64,000 bases of DNA, taken from an uncultured Flavobacterium sp. Lineage in GTDB: Bacteria > Bacteroidota > Bacteroidia > Flavobacteriales > Flavobacteriaceae. Made by a program: the position numbers and the translations under genes. Below, one piece after another: positions 26,710 to 36,323 of the stretch. Below the pieces are notes generated by a model. That model was not told the origin of the DNA, ran no database searches, and saw only the letters and a program-made list of their open reading frames with translations. Where the stretch lies: contig CALJVL010000008.1 in NCBI GenBank assembly GCA_937773775.1, positions 62,001 to 126,000 on the forward strand, in the 5' to 3' direction. Position 1 is the first letter of the stretch; every line of letters starts with the position of its first letter.

Positions 26710-28113
26710 CTATTTCAGCCCGTCTATTGCAATACTGATTTCTCCGTTTACTGTAACTAGAGCTATAATGGCATTGTTTGTTAGTTGAATTTTTTTAAAT
26801 TTGAATTCTTCTATTTTCCCGTTAACAAAGATACCTGGCAGTGGAGTGTAATTGTCCAGAAAGCTCATCATGGTTCGTTTCCCTTCGTTTAAATTTGACT
26901 GGATAGAATAACGGCAATTCTGCTTAATTTTACTTAAAATCACCCCTTGTACAAGCCAGTTTGCGATGCGCATCAGTTTGTTTTTTGTGTCCAATACATA
27001 TTCTAAATCGTCAAAATAGATTTCTTTTGTTTCGTCGTCGTATTTAGGGAGGCCAGATAAATAGAGTATTCCGTTTACGGATCCTAATACTTCCAAAGCA
27101 ATTACCATTTTACCGTCTTTGTGCCAAATAGAGACATTCTGAACTGTGATTTTTTTTCCTTCCGATCCAAATTCTTGTCCTCTGAAGTTTTTTGTTATTA
27201 TTCTAGACGCATCATGATAACTTGAAACAGCAACAATATTTGCCTTTATTTGATTTTGAACTTTTATTACGGACTTTAAGGTTATTTTATTGGTGTCAAA
27301 TTTGGATTCTGGTTGAGTTCCTATTAAGGTCTCCATAGTGCATTTCATTCCCATTTGTAATTCAAATGAGTCCTTTTTCAATTTGGCTGGGGTTGAGTAT
27401 ATTTCGATTGGTATAATTCTAAGCCAACTCTCGTAGTCATCATTCATTTTATAAGGATTGCAAACTTCTTCTAAGGCTTCCAATACATTAGGTTTGAAAT
27501 CCATGGATTTTGAAATTGCATCATCTATTTTTTTTTCTATTTTTGATTTAAATAGTTTTATTGCAGGGTTGATCAGGTAGGTTATTGGAACATTTTTTCC
27601 TAATAGATACATTGTTGGTGCTTCATTCCATTCTAATGATTTTAGCTCGGTCTTAGTTTTTAGCTGCCAATTAGTTAAGGAAACCTCACTAAGCAGAGTA
27701 ACCATTCCACTTAAATTAAATTCTCTCGTATTGTAAAGTTCCACACCCATAGTTTTTGTGCCGATTCTATATTTGACCATTGCTTTTAAGGGTAGAATGG
27801 TTTCTATTTTTTCTTTCGAAGTAGTATTAGCATTTTTGATTGTTATAGGTGCCAATTTCCATATTTTAACTACAATATCATCATCCTCGATATTATTGTC
27901 TTCGTAAATAAGTCCGGTCAATAGCGAATTAGTTTTGTTCTCGATATCTTTCAGTTTAATGTTAATGGGTAGATTGATAAAGGAAAGGCTGTTTTCGTAA
28001 ACGAGGGGAGCAGCATCATCGGGTTCGGGTCTTAAAGTACTGATTTTTTGAGAAGTACTACAGCTCAACAATAAAGAGCAAAAAAAGGCAAGATTCACTA
28101 TGTGCTTTAGCAT
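26710..28113 (-). CDS. DUF4403 family lipoprotein
   Basis: A 467-residue protein. The N-terminus has a lipoprotein signal, with the lipobox LLLSC before STSQKIS, so it is probably anchored to a periplasmic membrane face. The body is mixed alpha/beta, with the early SLSFINLPINIKLKDIE segment and the closing NGEISIAIDGL typical of DUF4403, a family found in Bacteroidota and Proteobacteria with predicted lipid-binding tubular folds. It stands alone on the minus strand. The biological role is unknown. Confidence 0.85.
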   Translation of the reverse strand: MLKHIVNLAFFCSLLLSCSTSQKISTLRPEPDDAAPLVYENSLSFINLPINIKLKDIENKTNSLLTGLIYEDNNIEDDDIVVKIWKLAPITIKNANTTSKEKIETILPLKAMVKYRIGTKTMGVELYNTREFNLSGMVTLLSEVSLTNWQLKTKTELKSLEWNEAPTMYLLGKNVPITYLINPAIKLFKSKIEKKIDDAISKSMDFKPNVLEALEEVCNPYKMNDDYESWLRIIPIEIYSTPAKLKKDSFELQMGMKCTMETLIGTQPESKFDTNKITLKSVIKVQNQIKANIVAVSSYHDASRIITKNFRGQEFGSEGKKITVQNVSIWHKDGKMVIALEVLGSVNGILYLSGLPKYDDETKEIYFDDLEYVLDTKNKLMRIANWLVQGVILSKIKQNCRYSIQSNLNEGKRTMMSFLDNYTPLPGIFVNGKIEEFKFKKIQLTNNAIIALVTVNGEISIAIDGLK

Positions 28114-28231
28114 TTTTGTCGTGTTATGATATTGTAAAATTACTAAAAGAAATATATTTTCTCATAAAACTGTAACATTTTATATTAAAGTAGGTCTTAT
28201 AGGTTAAAAGTATTAGATGGCTAGCAGTCGT

Positions 28232-28239
28232 TAGTTTTG
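28232..28239 (+). promoter_or_regulatory. Bacteroidota -7 box (TAGTTTTG) for the ABC exporter operon
   Basis: Exact TAnnTTTG, 43 nt before the first exporter gene. No TTG -33 element is seen at 17-23 nt. Confidence 0.5.
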
Positions 28240-28282
28240 TAACTTTTTTAGTATATTTATTTTTTATATAAAGTTGTAAATA

Positions 28283-28984
28283 ATGATAGAGATTAAAGAC
28301 TTACATAAATCGTATAAAGTTGGGGGTTCCGAATTGCATGTCCTTAAAGGAGTAAATTTCAATATAGAGGAAGGCGAATTGGTCGCTATTATGGGGTCTT
28401 CTGGTTCTGGAAAATCAACATTGCTCAACATTCTTGGTATTCTTGATGAAGCTGATTCAGGTCATTATGTTCTGGATAAAGTTCCTATTAAAAATCTTAA
28501 CGAAACGATTGCTTCTAGATATCGAAACCAATTTTTGGGTTTTGTTTTTCAATCTTTCAATCTGATTAACTATAAAAGTGCTTTGGATAATGTGGCTATG
28601 CCTTTGTATTATCAAGGTATAAAAAGAAAAGAACGTAGCGAAATTGCTATGAGTTTTCTAGAAAAAGTAGGTTTGGCTTCGCATTCTCACCATTTACCAA
28701 ACGAGCTTTCGGGGGGACAAAAACAGCGGGTTGCCATTGCTCGTGCATTAGCTTCTAATCCAAAAGTTTTATTAGCTGATGAGCCGACGGGTGCTTTGGA
28801 CACAAAAACTTCATACGAAGTCATGGAGCTCATTCAGGGAATTAATGACGAAGGAAAAACCATTTTGATTGTTACTCACGAACCTGATATTGCTGCTATG
28901 TGTAAACGAAATGTGGTTTTAAAAGACGGTTTAATCATAGATGATAAACTAGTTGAACAAGTAAGAGCGTCTGCATATGTTTAA
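28283..28984 (+). CDS. MacB/LolD-type ABC transporter ATP-binding protein
   Basis: A 233-residue nucleotide-binding subunit with Walker [11 protein letters not shown]-loop FVFQSFNL, signature LSGGQKQR, Walker [13 protein letters not shown] and an H-loop in VTHEP. It powers the two FtsX-type permeases encoded next. Its 3' end overlaps the first permease by 8 nt. The length and motifs are those of LolD/MacB ATPases that drive mechanotransmission exporters rather than classical import. Confidence 0.95.
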   Translation: MIEIKDLHKSYKVGGSELHVLKGVNFNIEEGELVAIMGSSGSGKSTLLNILGILDEADSGHYVLDKVPIKNLNETIASRYRNQFLGFVFQSFNLINYKSALDNVAMPLYYQGIKRKERSEIAMSFLEKVGLASHSHHLPNELSGGQKQRVAIARALASNPKVLLADEPTGALDTKTSYEVMELIQGINDEGKTILIVTHEPDIAAMCKRNVVLKDGLIIDDKLVEQVRASAYV

Positions 28985-30221
28985 TATAGAACGTTGGCAG
29001 GAAATTTTTGAGGCTATTGCTAAGAATAAGCTGCGAACTTTTCTTACGGGTATTTCCGTGGCATCTGGAATTTTTATTTTGGTTATTCTTTTAGGCGCAG
29101 GACAAGGACTTCAAAATGGTATTCAAAAACAATTTGAACGGGATGCCGATGGGTTAATTTCCGTTTGGTCGGGAACTACGACAAAAGAGTATAAAGGATT
29201 AAATCCCGGGAGACAAGTTCAATTCAGGAATAGTGATTATGATGTTTCAGTTCAGAAGTTTAAAAATCAATTAAGCATAAAATCGGCTAACTATATTTTT
29301 TGGAGTGGTATTTTGGTTTATGGAAAAGAAACTGGAAATTACCGGTATATAGGAGTTTATCCCGATTATTTAGCGGTAGAAAATGCAACGGTTATTGAGG
29401 GGAGATTTATCAACGAAAGAGATGTTCTTAATAGCGAAAAGGTAACGGTTATTGGGCAGAAAGTAAAACTAGATTTGTTTAAAGATAAAAGTCCCATTGG
29501 AGAACAACTAAGCATCGATAATATTAATTTTAAAGTAGTGGGTGTTTTCACGGACCCAGCGGGAGAACGAGAGGAAACTCGTGTTTATATCCCTCTTACC
29601 ACTACGCAACAAGCTTTTGGTGTAGGAGATAAGATTAGTGTTTTGGATTTTACTCTTTCCAAAAAAGAGACTTATGAAGAGGCTTTGGCTCAGTCAAACC
29701 AATTTACCGAAGAGTTGGGGCAATTGTTAAGAAGTAAAAATACTGTGGCACCTGATGATAAGGGGGCGATTGATATTAATAGTTCAATTAAAAATGTCAA
29801 ACAGTTCTATGATTTGAATTTGTACATCCGATTGTTTTTTTGGTGGGTAGGAATTTGTACTATAATTGCTGGTGTTGTGGGCGTGAGTAATATTATGTTG
29901 ATCATCGTGAAAGAGCGCACTAAAGAAATTGGAATAAGAAAAGCACTTGGCGCCTCTCCTCTTTCGATTATTGGAATGATTTTACACGAATCAATTTTTA
30001 TCACAACCATCGCAGGGTTTGTTGGACTCATATCTAGTTTGGCGCTTCTAGAACTCGTAGGGCCACAAATACAAAGTGATTATTTTTTAAATCCCGAAGT
30101 TGATTTCGGTGTTGCATTGACCACACTGGTAATATTAGTATTTGCAGGAGCTTTGGCTGGATTTTTCCCAGCTTATAGAGCCGCTCAAATAAAACCTATC
30201 ATAGCACTTAGAGACGAATAA
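28977..30221 (+). CDS. MacB-type ABC permease (first)
   Basis: 414 residues: an N-terminal helix (LRTFLTGISVASGIFILVILL), a periplasmic MacB_PCD domain (about 45-260), then three helices of the FtsX domain with the conserved coupling segment VKERTKEIGIRKALGASP. It is similar over its length to the adjacent permease, suggesting a heterodimer with one ATPase gene serving both. It exports a substrate from the periplasmic side toward a TolC channel; the substrate is not predictable from sequence. Confidence 0.92.
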   Translation: MFNIERWQEIFEAIAKNKLRTFLTGISVASGIFILVILLGAGQGLQNGIQKQFERDADGLISVWSGTTTKEYKGLNPGRQVQFRNSDYDVSVQKFKNQLSIKSANYIFWSGILVYGKETGNYRYIGVYPDYLAVENATVIEGRFINERDVLNSEKVTVIGQKVKLDLFKDKSPIGEQLSIDNINFKVVGVFTDPAGEREETRVYIPLTTTQQAFGVGDKISVLDFTLSKKETYEEALAQSNQFTEELGQLLRSKNTVAPDDKGAIDINSSIKNVKQFYDLNLYIRLFFWWVGICTIIAGVVGVSNIMLIIVKERTKEIGIRKALGASPLSIIGMILHESIFITTIAGFVGLISSLALLELVGPQIQSDYFLNPEVDFGVALTTLVILVFAGALAGFFPAYRAAQIKPIIALRDE

Positions 30222-30223
30222 TT

Positions 30224-31489
30224 ATGTTTGACAGAGACAATTGGGATGAAATTTTAGAAGCCTTGACGGCCAATACCTTTAGAACGATTCTAACAGCTTT
30301 TGGTGTTTTTTGGGGAATATTTATTTTGGTAATATTGCTTGGTGCTGGAAAAGGTTTGGAAAATGGCGTTAAAAAAGGATTTGATGGTATTGCGACAAAT
30401 ACCATGTTTATGTGGTCGCAATCTACATCAAAACCCTATAAAGGTTTGCCGCCAATAAGACGGTTTGATTTTAAAAACGCTGATGTAATTGCTTTAAAAG
30501 AAAGTTTTCCTGACTTATTGTATGTTTCTCCGCGCAATCAATTAGGTGGTTTTGAAGGAGCGAATAACGTGGTAAGAGGAACGAAAACAGCAGCGTATAC
30601 TATTTATGGAGATTATCCAGAACTCATCAAACAACAACCCATGGATATTATAAAAGGGCGATTTGTGAATCATCAGGATATTGTTGAGAAACGGAAAGTG
30701 GCTATTATTGGACAAGGAGTAATAAGTGGATTGTACGCAAAAGGAGAAGAAGTTATAGGGACTTATATCACAGTCAACAGTGTCAACTTTATGGTTGTCG
30801 GAGTTTATAATTCAAAATCTAGAAATAACGGTAATGCTGAATCGGCTCAAAAAGAAATTTTTGTTCCATTTACTTCTTTTCAGCAAGCTTTTAATTTTGG
30901 AGATACTGTAGGTTGGATGGCACTAACTGCTCGTGATGAAACATCAATTACACAACTCAAGCCTGGAATTTTACAATTTATGAAAGCCAGACATTCGATC
31001 AATCCATTAGATGACAGGGCTATTGGGAATTTCGATTTGTATGCGGAATTTAGTAAAATACAAGGTCTTTTTTCTATTTTAAACTTCATTGCTTTCTTTG
31101 TAGGAACCCTTGTATTACTTTCGGGTGTAATTGGAATTTCTAATATTATGCTTATTGTAGTGAAAGAACGTACCAAAGAAATAGGCATTCGAAGAGCTTT
31201 GGGAGCAACGCCTAGAGCAATACGTTCGCAAATATTATCGGAGGCCATTTTTTTAACCATAATCGCTGGAATGTTTGGAATCGCCACAGCAACTGGAGTG
31301 CTTTGGGTTGTCAATAAAATTTTAGATTCTATGCCAAATGAAGACATGATGTTTGCAAATCCAAGTGTCGATTTGTCAATAGTATTCTTTGCGTTAATAA
31401 TATTAGTAGGTTCCGGCTTATTGGCGGGATTCATACCTGCACAAACGGCCATAAACGTAAAGCCAGTAGATGCTTTAAGAACAGAATAA
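30224..31489 (+). CDS. MacB-type ABC permease (second)
   Basis: A 421-residue paralogue of the preceding permease: first helix TILTAFGVFWGIFILVILLGA, a large periplasmic MacB_PCD domain and a C-terminal FtsX domain with VKERTKEIGIRRALGATP. It starts 2 nt after the previous stop. Both permeases keep the same topology, so they probably pair. Tandem permeases of this kind with adaptor and TolC genes are frequent in Bacteroidota. Confidence 0.92.
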   Translation: MFDRDNWDEILEALTANTFRTILTAFGVFWGIFILVILLGAGKGLENGVKKGFDGIATNTMFMWSQSTSKPYKGLPPIRRFDFKNADVIALKESFPDLLYVSPRNQLGGFEGANNVVRGTKTAAYTIYGDYPELIKQQPMDIIKGRFVNHQDIVEKRKVAIIGQGVISGLYAKGEEVIGTYITVNSVNFMVVGVYNSKSRNNGNAESAQKEIFVPFTSFQQAFNFGDTVGWMALTARDETSITQLKPGILQFMKARHSINPLDDRAIGNFDLYAEFSKIQGLFSILNFIAFFVGTLVLLSGVIGISNIMLIVVKERTKEIGIRRALGATPRAIRSQILSEAIFLTIIAGMFGIATATGVLWVVNKILDSMPNEDMMFANPSVDLSIVFFALIILVGSGLLAGFIPAQTAINVKPVDALRTE

Positions 31490-31535
31490 ATTATCAATCA
31501 ATCAGAAAATAATAACCGATTAAATTACAGATCAA

Positions 31536-32648
31536 ATGAAAAAAGGAGCAACGATATCAATTTTAATTTTTATAGCAGTAGTGTTTTTTGGGGCGCTATA
31601 TTATTTGTATGCTAAAAATCAAGAATCTCCAATAGTTTTTAAAACCGATAAGGCAGAAATAAAAACAATTATTAAAAATACGATTGCTACAGGAAATATT
31701 GTCCCGGATGAAGAAGTCTTGATTAAACCGAATATTTCTGGAATTATCGAAACAGTTTACATTAAGGCTGGAGATGATATTAAAGCAGGAGATTTAATTG
31801 CAAAGATCAAGGTAGTGGCCAATGTTTCAAATTTAAATAGCTCCCAAAATCAGGTCAAGACAGCTAAAATCGCTTTAGATAATCAAGAGAAATTATTTAA
31901 AAGACAAAAGACTCTTTTTGATAAAGGCGTTATTTCTGCGAATGATTTTGATGCAGCACAATTAGCCTATAAACAAGCAAATCAGAATTATATAGCTTCC
32001 AAACAAAGTTTTGATATCGTCAAAACGGGGACAACTTCAGGTCTTGGAAATTATGCCAATACTTTAATTCGTTCTACCGTTACTGGAATGGTGCTCGATG
32101 TTCCTGTAAAAGTGGGGAATCAGGTTATTGAAAGTAATAATTTTAACGAAGGAACCACGATTGCCAGTGTCGCTGATGTAGGAAGAATGATTTTTGTGGG
32201 TAAAATTGATGAATCAGAAGTTGGTAAAATAAAAGAAAAGTTGGCTCTCGAAATCACAGTTGGTGCTATTGAAAACAAAAAATTTGAAGCAGTTTTACAA
32301 TATATAGCGCCAAAAGGAGTGAAAGAAAACGGAGCTATTCAATTTGAAATTAAAGCTTCTTTGCCAAATAAAGAAAACACTTTTATTCGGGCAGGTTTGA
32401 GTGCAAATGCCTCTATTATTTTGGAAAGAGCAGACAAAGTTATAGCAATAAAAGAATCGCTAATTCAATTTGATAAAAAAACTCAAAAGCCTTATTTAGA
32501 AATCGAAACCGCAAGTCAGAACTTCGTTAGGAAAAATCTTGTCTTAGGAGTTAGTGACGGTATTTATGTAGAAGTAATAAAAGGAATTAATGCCAAGGAT
32601 AAAATAAAAGTTTGGAATCTAGGCCTGAAAACAGAAGAGCCAAAGTAA
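31536..32648 (+). CDS. MacA/HlyD-type periplasmic adaptor (first)
   Basis: 370 residues with an N-terminal membrane anchor (ATISILIFIAVVFFGALYYLY). A split lipoyl domain (IIETVYIKAGDDIKAGDLIAKI and a later TLIRSTVTGMVLDVPVKVG) is separated by a coiled-coil hairpin (about 100-165), followed by a beta-barrel and a membrane-proximal domain. It bridges the inner-membrane ABC permeases to a TolC channel. It is followed by an internal promoter and the tolC gene. Confidence 0.9.
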   Translation: MKKGATISILIFIAVVFFGALYYLYAKNQESPIVFKTDKAEIKTIIKNTIATGNIVPDEEVLIKPNISGIIETVYIKAGDDIKAGDLIAKIKVVANVSNLNSSQNQVKTAKIALDNQEKLFKRQKTLFDKGVISANDFDAAQLAYKQANQNYIASKQSFDIVKTGTTSGLGNYANTLIRSTVTGMVLDVPVKVGNQVIESNNFNEGTTIASVADVGRMIFVGKIDESEVGKIKEKLALEITVGAIENKKFEAVLQYIAPKGVKENGAIQFEIKASLPNKENTFIRAGLSANASIILERADKVIAIKESLIQFDKKTQKPYLEIETASQNFVRKNLVLGVSDGIYVEVIKGINAKDKIKVWNLGLKTEEPK

Positions 32649-32703
32649 TAGAATAGTGTTAAAAAAGAATTTAAGTTTTAAAACAAATATAAAATATGTG
32701 TGG

Positions 32704-32711
32704 TACCTTTG
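32704..32711 (+). promoter_or_regulatory. Bacteroidota -7 box (TACCTTTG) before tolC
   Basis: Exact TAnnTTTG 22 nt upstream of the ATG at 32733, inside the exporter gene run. It lies inside the longer ORF-track version of the TolC gene and so supports the shorter start. Confidence 0.6.
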
Positions 32712-32732
32712 CTACGCTTTCATTCAAAACTC

Positions 32733-34106
32733 ATGAAAAAAAATAGTTGGATCCCCTTAGTTTTACTTTTCGCTTTTAATTTGTCAGCAAATGCACAGGA
32801 GAAAAAATGGACATTAGAAGAATGTGTTACATATGCATTAGATAATAATATTTCAATCAAACAAACAGCATTAGATACTGAAAGTGCTCAAATTGATAAA
32901 AGAGGTGCAATAGGTAATTTTTTGCCATCACTTAACTCTTCAGGATCTCATTCTTGGAATGTTGGTTTAAATCAGGATATTACTACAGGACTTTTACAAA
33001 ATCAGACGACTCAATTTACATCAATAGGTGCAACTGTAGGGGTAGATATTTATAAAGGTTTACAAAATCAAAATACCCTTAGAAATGCTAGACTTTCTGT
33101 AATAGCAGCGCAATATCAATTGACAAAAATGCAAGAAGACATTGCTCTTAATGTTGCCAATGCCTTTTTACAAGTACTTTTCAACAAAGAAAATTTGAAA
33201 GTACAAAAAGATCAATTGGCGATTGATGAGAAGCAGTTATTGCGTTCGCAGGAATTAGTTAAGGCTGGGTCAATTCCCAGTGGCGATCTATTAGATGCAA
33301 AAGCGACGGTGGCTAACGATAATCAAAAATTAATTGCTGCAGATAATGCGCTGTTAATATCTAAATTAAGCTTGTCTCAATTGTTACAATTAAAAGATTT
33401 TGAGAATTTTGATATTGAGGATAGTAGTCAAGTACAAGACGAAAACAATATATTGGCACAAACACCTTTGTCTATATATGACATGGCCAAAGGAAATAGA
33501 ACTGAGCTTAAAATTGCTCAAACCAATTTGGAAATTGCTGAAAAAAATCTTGCTATTGCAAAAGGAGGTTTTCAACCTACTTTGAGAGGTTTTTATAATT
33601 TCAATAGTCGAATTTCATATTCGGATATTGCAATTAGAGATAATCAAGGAGCAATTGTAGGAGTACAATCCGCACCGCCATTCTTTGACCAGTTCAACAA
33701 TAATAAAGGACAGTCTTTTGGAGCGCAATTGAGTATCCCAATTTTTAATGGATTTTCTGCAAGAAACAATGTAGAACGTTCTAAGGTAAACCTAGAGAAG
33801 TCTAAAATAGCATTAGAGCAACAAGAATTAGACCTCGAAAGGAATGTCTATTTGGCATTTACGGATGCTAAAGGCGCATTAAAGGCCCATGAGTCCGCCT
33901 TGGTAGCTCTGGAGTCTAGACAAGCGGCATATAGTTATGCCAAAGAAAGGTATGATGTGGGTTTGATGAATTCTTTTGATTTAAATCAATCGCAAACGTT
34001 ACTATCCAATGCTCAATCTGAAGTCCTTAGATCAAAGTATGATTACATATTCAAAATTAAAATATTGGAATTCTATTTTGGAATCCCTATCATTAAAAAT
34101 ATTTAA
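32733..34106 (+). CDS. TolC-family outer membrane channel
   Basis: A 457-residue protein beginning MKKNSWIPLVLLFAFNLSANAQ, a clear signal peptide. The ORF-track start 11 codons earlier lies within the promoter region. The body shows the internal repeat of TolC proteins: long alpha-helical stretches (IALNVANAFLQVLFNKENLKV and VYLAFTDAKGALKAHESALVAL) and two strand pairs (LNSSGSHSWNVGLN, AQLSIPIFNGFSA). A trimer would form the outer-membrane exit duct for the ABC exporter. The second adaptor starts 2 nt downstream. Confidence 0.92.
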   Translation: MKKNSWIPLVLLFAFNLSANAQEKKWTLEECVTYALDNNISIKQTALDTESAQIDKRGAIGNFLPSLNSSGSHSWNVGLNQDITTGLLQNQTTQFTSIGATVGVDIYKGLQNQNTLRNARLSVIAAQYQLTKMQEDIALNVANAFLQVLFNKENLKVQKDQLAIDEKQLLRSQELVKAGSIPSGDLLDAKATVANDNQKLIAADNALLISKLSLSQLLQLKDFENFDIEDSSQVQDENNILAQTPLSIYDMAKGNRTELKIAQTNLEIAEKNLAIAKGGFQPTLRGFYNFNSRISYSDIAIRDNQGAIVGVQSAPPFFDQFNNNKGQSFGAQLSIPIFNGFSARNNVERSKVNLEKSKIALEQQELDLERNVYLAFTDAKGALKAHESALVALESRQAAYSYAKERYDVGLMNSFDLNQSQTLLSNAQSEVLRSKYDYIFKIKILEFYFGIPIIKNI

Positions 34107-34108
34107 AC

Positions 34109-35398
34109 ATGTCAAAGAAAACAATTTATCTCTTAATAGGCGGCGCAGTTGCAATAATCGTATTATTAGTAGTCCTTTCAAAAACGGGAGTTATTGGAAA
34201 TAAAGATGAGGGTAAGGAAGTGGAGATTACCACTGTTGCCGCCTCAACAATTGTTGAGACGGTTTCTGCTACCGGAAAAATTCAACCCGAAATAGAAGTT
34301 AAAATTTCATCTGAAGTGTCTGGAGAAATTATTTCGTTGCCAGTAAAAGAAGGGCAAGTTGTAAAGAAAGGAGACTTGTTAGTTAAGATAAACCCAGATT
34401 TATACACTTCTGGATACAATCGTTCTGTTTCAAATTTAGCAGGTACTAAAGCGGGTCTAAGTCAAGCAGATGCTCAGTTTGATGAAGCCAAAGCCAATTA
34501 TGAAAGGAATAAGGTTTTGTTCAAAAAAGGGATTATTTCAAAATCTGATTGGGACAAATCAATCTCTTCTTTTGAAGTGTCAAAAGCGGCCAAACAAACT
34601 GCTTATTTTAATGTGCAAAGTGCTTCAGCTTCGGTAAATGAGGCGAGAGATAATTTAGGCAGAACAACTATTTATGCTCCTGCTGATGGCACGATCTCCG
34701 TGCTTAATGTAGAGTTAGGTGAACGAGTACTGGGGACACAACAAATGACGGGTACTGAGATTCTGAGGGTGGCCAACTTGAATAACATGGAAGTTGAAGT
34801 GGATGTAAATGAGAATGATATCGTAAAAATAAAAGCAGGGGATGTTGCTAAAGTTCTAGTTGACGCCTATTTGAAAAAGCAGTTTAAAGGAGTTGTTACT
34901 AGTATTTCGAATTCAGCAAGCAGTACGCTAACTTCAGATCAGGTGACCAATTTTAAAGTTAAAATAAGAATTTTAAAAGAATCTTATGAAGATTTAGTGG
35001 TAGGTAAGCCGAGTGCCTACTCCCCATTTAGACCAGGAATGACAGCAACGGTCGATATCAGCACTAAAACAAAGAAAAATGTTTTGTCAGTGCCTATAAG
35101 TGCGGTAGTTATAAAATCGGATACTACTGCAGCTAAAGAGGTGAAAATATCGAAAGATCTTGATGAAAAAAACGCAGCTCCTAAAAGCGATAAAAAATTC
35201 GAGTGTGTTTTTGTGAAAGTGGGAGATAAGGCTAAAATACGAGTCATAAAGACAGGAATTCAAGACGATGCCAATATTGAAGTTAAAAGTGGTCTAAAAA
35301 AGGGAGATGTTGTAATCACAGGTCCTTATACAACGGTAGCTAAAGAACTCAATTCTGGAGACATGGTTTATGAGAAAGCAGATAAGCCAAAGAAATAA
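34109..35398 (+). CDS. MacA/HlyD-type periplasmic adaptor (second)
   Basis: 429 residues. The N-terminal anchor (TIYLLIGGAVAIIVLLVVLS) is followed by lipoyl half-motifs (GEIISLPVKEGQVVKKGDLLVKI and TTIYAPADGTISVLNVELGERV) flanking a coiled coil, then the RND/MacA-type barrel (MEVEVDVNENDIVKIKAG). It is longer than the first adaptor because of an extra charged segment near 345-375. Two adaptors flanking one TolC suggest a hetero-oligomeric adaptor ring or two alternative assemblies. Confidence 0.9.
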   Translation: MSKKTIYLLIGGAVAIIVLLVVLSKTGVIGNKDEGKEVEITTVAASTIVETVSATGKIQPEIEVKISSEVSGEIISLPVKEGQVVKKGDLLVKINPDLYTSGYNRSVSNLAGTKAGLSQADAQFDEAKANYERNKVLFKKGIISKSDWDKSISSFEVSKAAKQTAYFNVQSASASVNEARDNLGRTTIYAPADGTISVLNVELGERVLGTQQMTGTEILRVANLNNMEVEVDVNENDIVKIKAGDVAKVLVDAYLKKQFKGVVTSISNSASSTLTSDQVTNFKVKIRILKESYEDLVVGKPSAYSPFRPGMTATVDISTKTKKNVLSVPISAVVIKSDTTAAKEVKISKDLDEKNAAPKSDKKFECVFVKVGDKAKIRVIKTGIQDDANIEVKSGLKKGDVVITGPYTTVAKELNSGDMVYEKADKPKK

Positions 35399-35463
35399 AA
35401 TTGGTGTCATATTAGGATCTTCATCCTGAAAATGGTCAAAATTAATATAATAAATACTGAAGA

Positions 35464-36135
35464 TTGGATTATATTCTCAACATCGAGACATCTACTAAAA
35501 ACTGTTCTGTTTCTATAGCTAAAGAAGGTAAGACCATAATTTGCAAAGAAATTGCAGAAGAAGGCTATTCTCATGCAGAAAGATTGCATGTTTTTATAGA
35601 GGCAAGTTTAAAGGAAGCTGGAATAGTCTATAAAGATTTATCGGCTATTGCGGTCAGTAAAGGCCCAGGATCTTATACGGGACTTCGTATCGGTGTTTCA
35701 GCCGCTAAAGGGCTGTGTTTTGCATTAGGGCTTCCTTTGATTGCAGTTGATACATTGAAGGTGCTAGCTTCACAAGCAACTATTTCCGGTGGTTATATTG
35801 TTCCAATGATTGATGCACGCAGAATGGAAGTATACAGCTCTATTTTTACGGCAGACTTTGAACAAGTAAGGAATGTCGAGGCTGAAATAATTAGCGAGAA
35901 CTCTTTCGAAAATTTTGAAGAAACGCTTTATTTTGTCGGAGATTGTGCTGAGAAGTGCGAAGCTGTTTTAATCAAAGAAAAGTTTGTATTCCTAGAAAAA
36001 ATAAAATATCCTTCGGCAAATGAAATGAGTGTACTCAGCTATGAAAAATATAAAAAACGTGAAACCGTTGATGTCGCTTATTTTGAACCCTTTTATTTGA
36101 AGGATTTTTTGATAACTACTCCAAAAAAGAAATAA
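35464..36135 (+). CDS. tsaB: tRNA threonylcarbamoyladenosine biosynthesis protein TsaB
   Basis: A 223-residue ASKHA-fold protein. The N-terminal ILNIETSTKNCSVSI phosphate-1 motif and SKGPGSYTGLRIGVSAAKGL are diagnostic. It forms the TsaBDE complex that makes t6A37 on ANN-decoding tRNAs. The start is TTG at 35464, since the only nearby ATG (35432) is out of frame. It is 65 nt after the exporter genes; no separate promoter was recognised, so read-through from the operon is likely. Confidence 0.93.
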   Translation: MDYILNIETSTKNCSVSIAKEGKTIICKEIAEEGYSHAERLHVFIEASLKEAGIVYKDLSAIAVSKGPGSYTGLRIGVSAAKGLCFALGLPLIAVDTLKVLASQATISGGYIVPMIDARRMEVYSSIFTADFEQVRNVEAEIISENSFENFEETLYFVGDCAEKCEAVLIKEKFVFLEKIKYPSANEMSVLSYEKYKKRETVDVAYFEPFYLKDFLITTPKKK

Positions 36136-36141
36136 AAAATC

Positions 36142-36294
36142 TAATTTTGATTTTTTTTAAAAGGTTCGCTAATTGTGCTAGAATTCTTAAGCAATTGCAA
36201 TTTAGTAGCTAGAAGAATAGAAAGCTAGCCTAAACTATTTATTTTTAAGAAAACATCATAAAAAAAGCGTTTCATAGGAAACGCTTTTTTTCTT
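36142..36294 (+). ncRNA. Possible small RNA or long 3' UTR with its own -7 box and terminator
   Basis: An exact TAnnTTTG box (TAATTTTG, 36142-36149) lies just after tsaB, and a perfect 13-bp terminator ends at 36294, with no ORF between. The roughly 140-nt predicted transcript contains a small hairpin TAGCT/AGCTA (about 36204-36229). It could equally be the tsaB 3' UTR. No known RNA family was recognised. Confidence 0.3.
36260..36294. terminator. Strong bidirectional terminator
   Basis: Perfect 13-bp stem AAAAAAGCGTTTC-ATAG-GAAACGCTTTTTT, with A and T runs on both sides. It could end transcripts from tsaB and from the minus strand. Confidence 0.92.
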
Positions 36295-36323
36295 AATAGA
36301 GTTATTCTAGTCCCTATGTAATG

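Noticed and set aside
30880-31497. 205-residue minus-strand ORF inside the second ABC permease
   Set aside because: Shadow ORF; composition mirrors the FtsX helices on the other strand.
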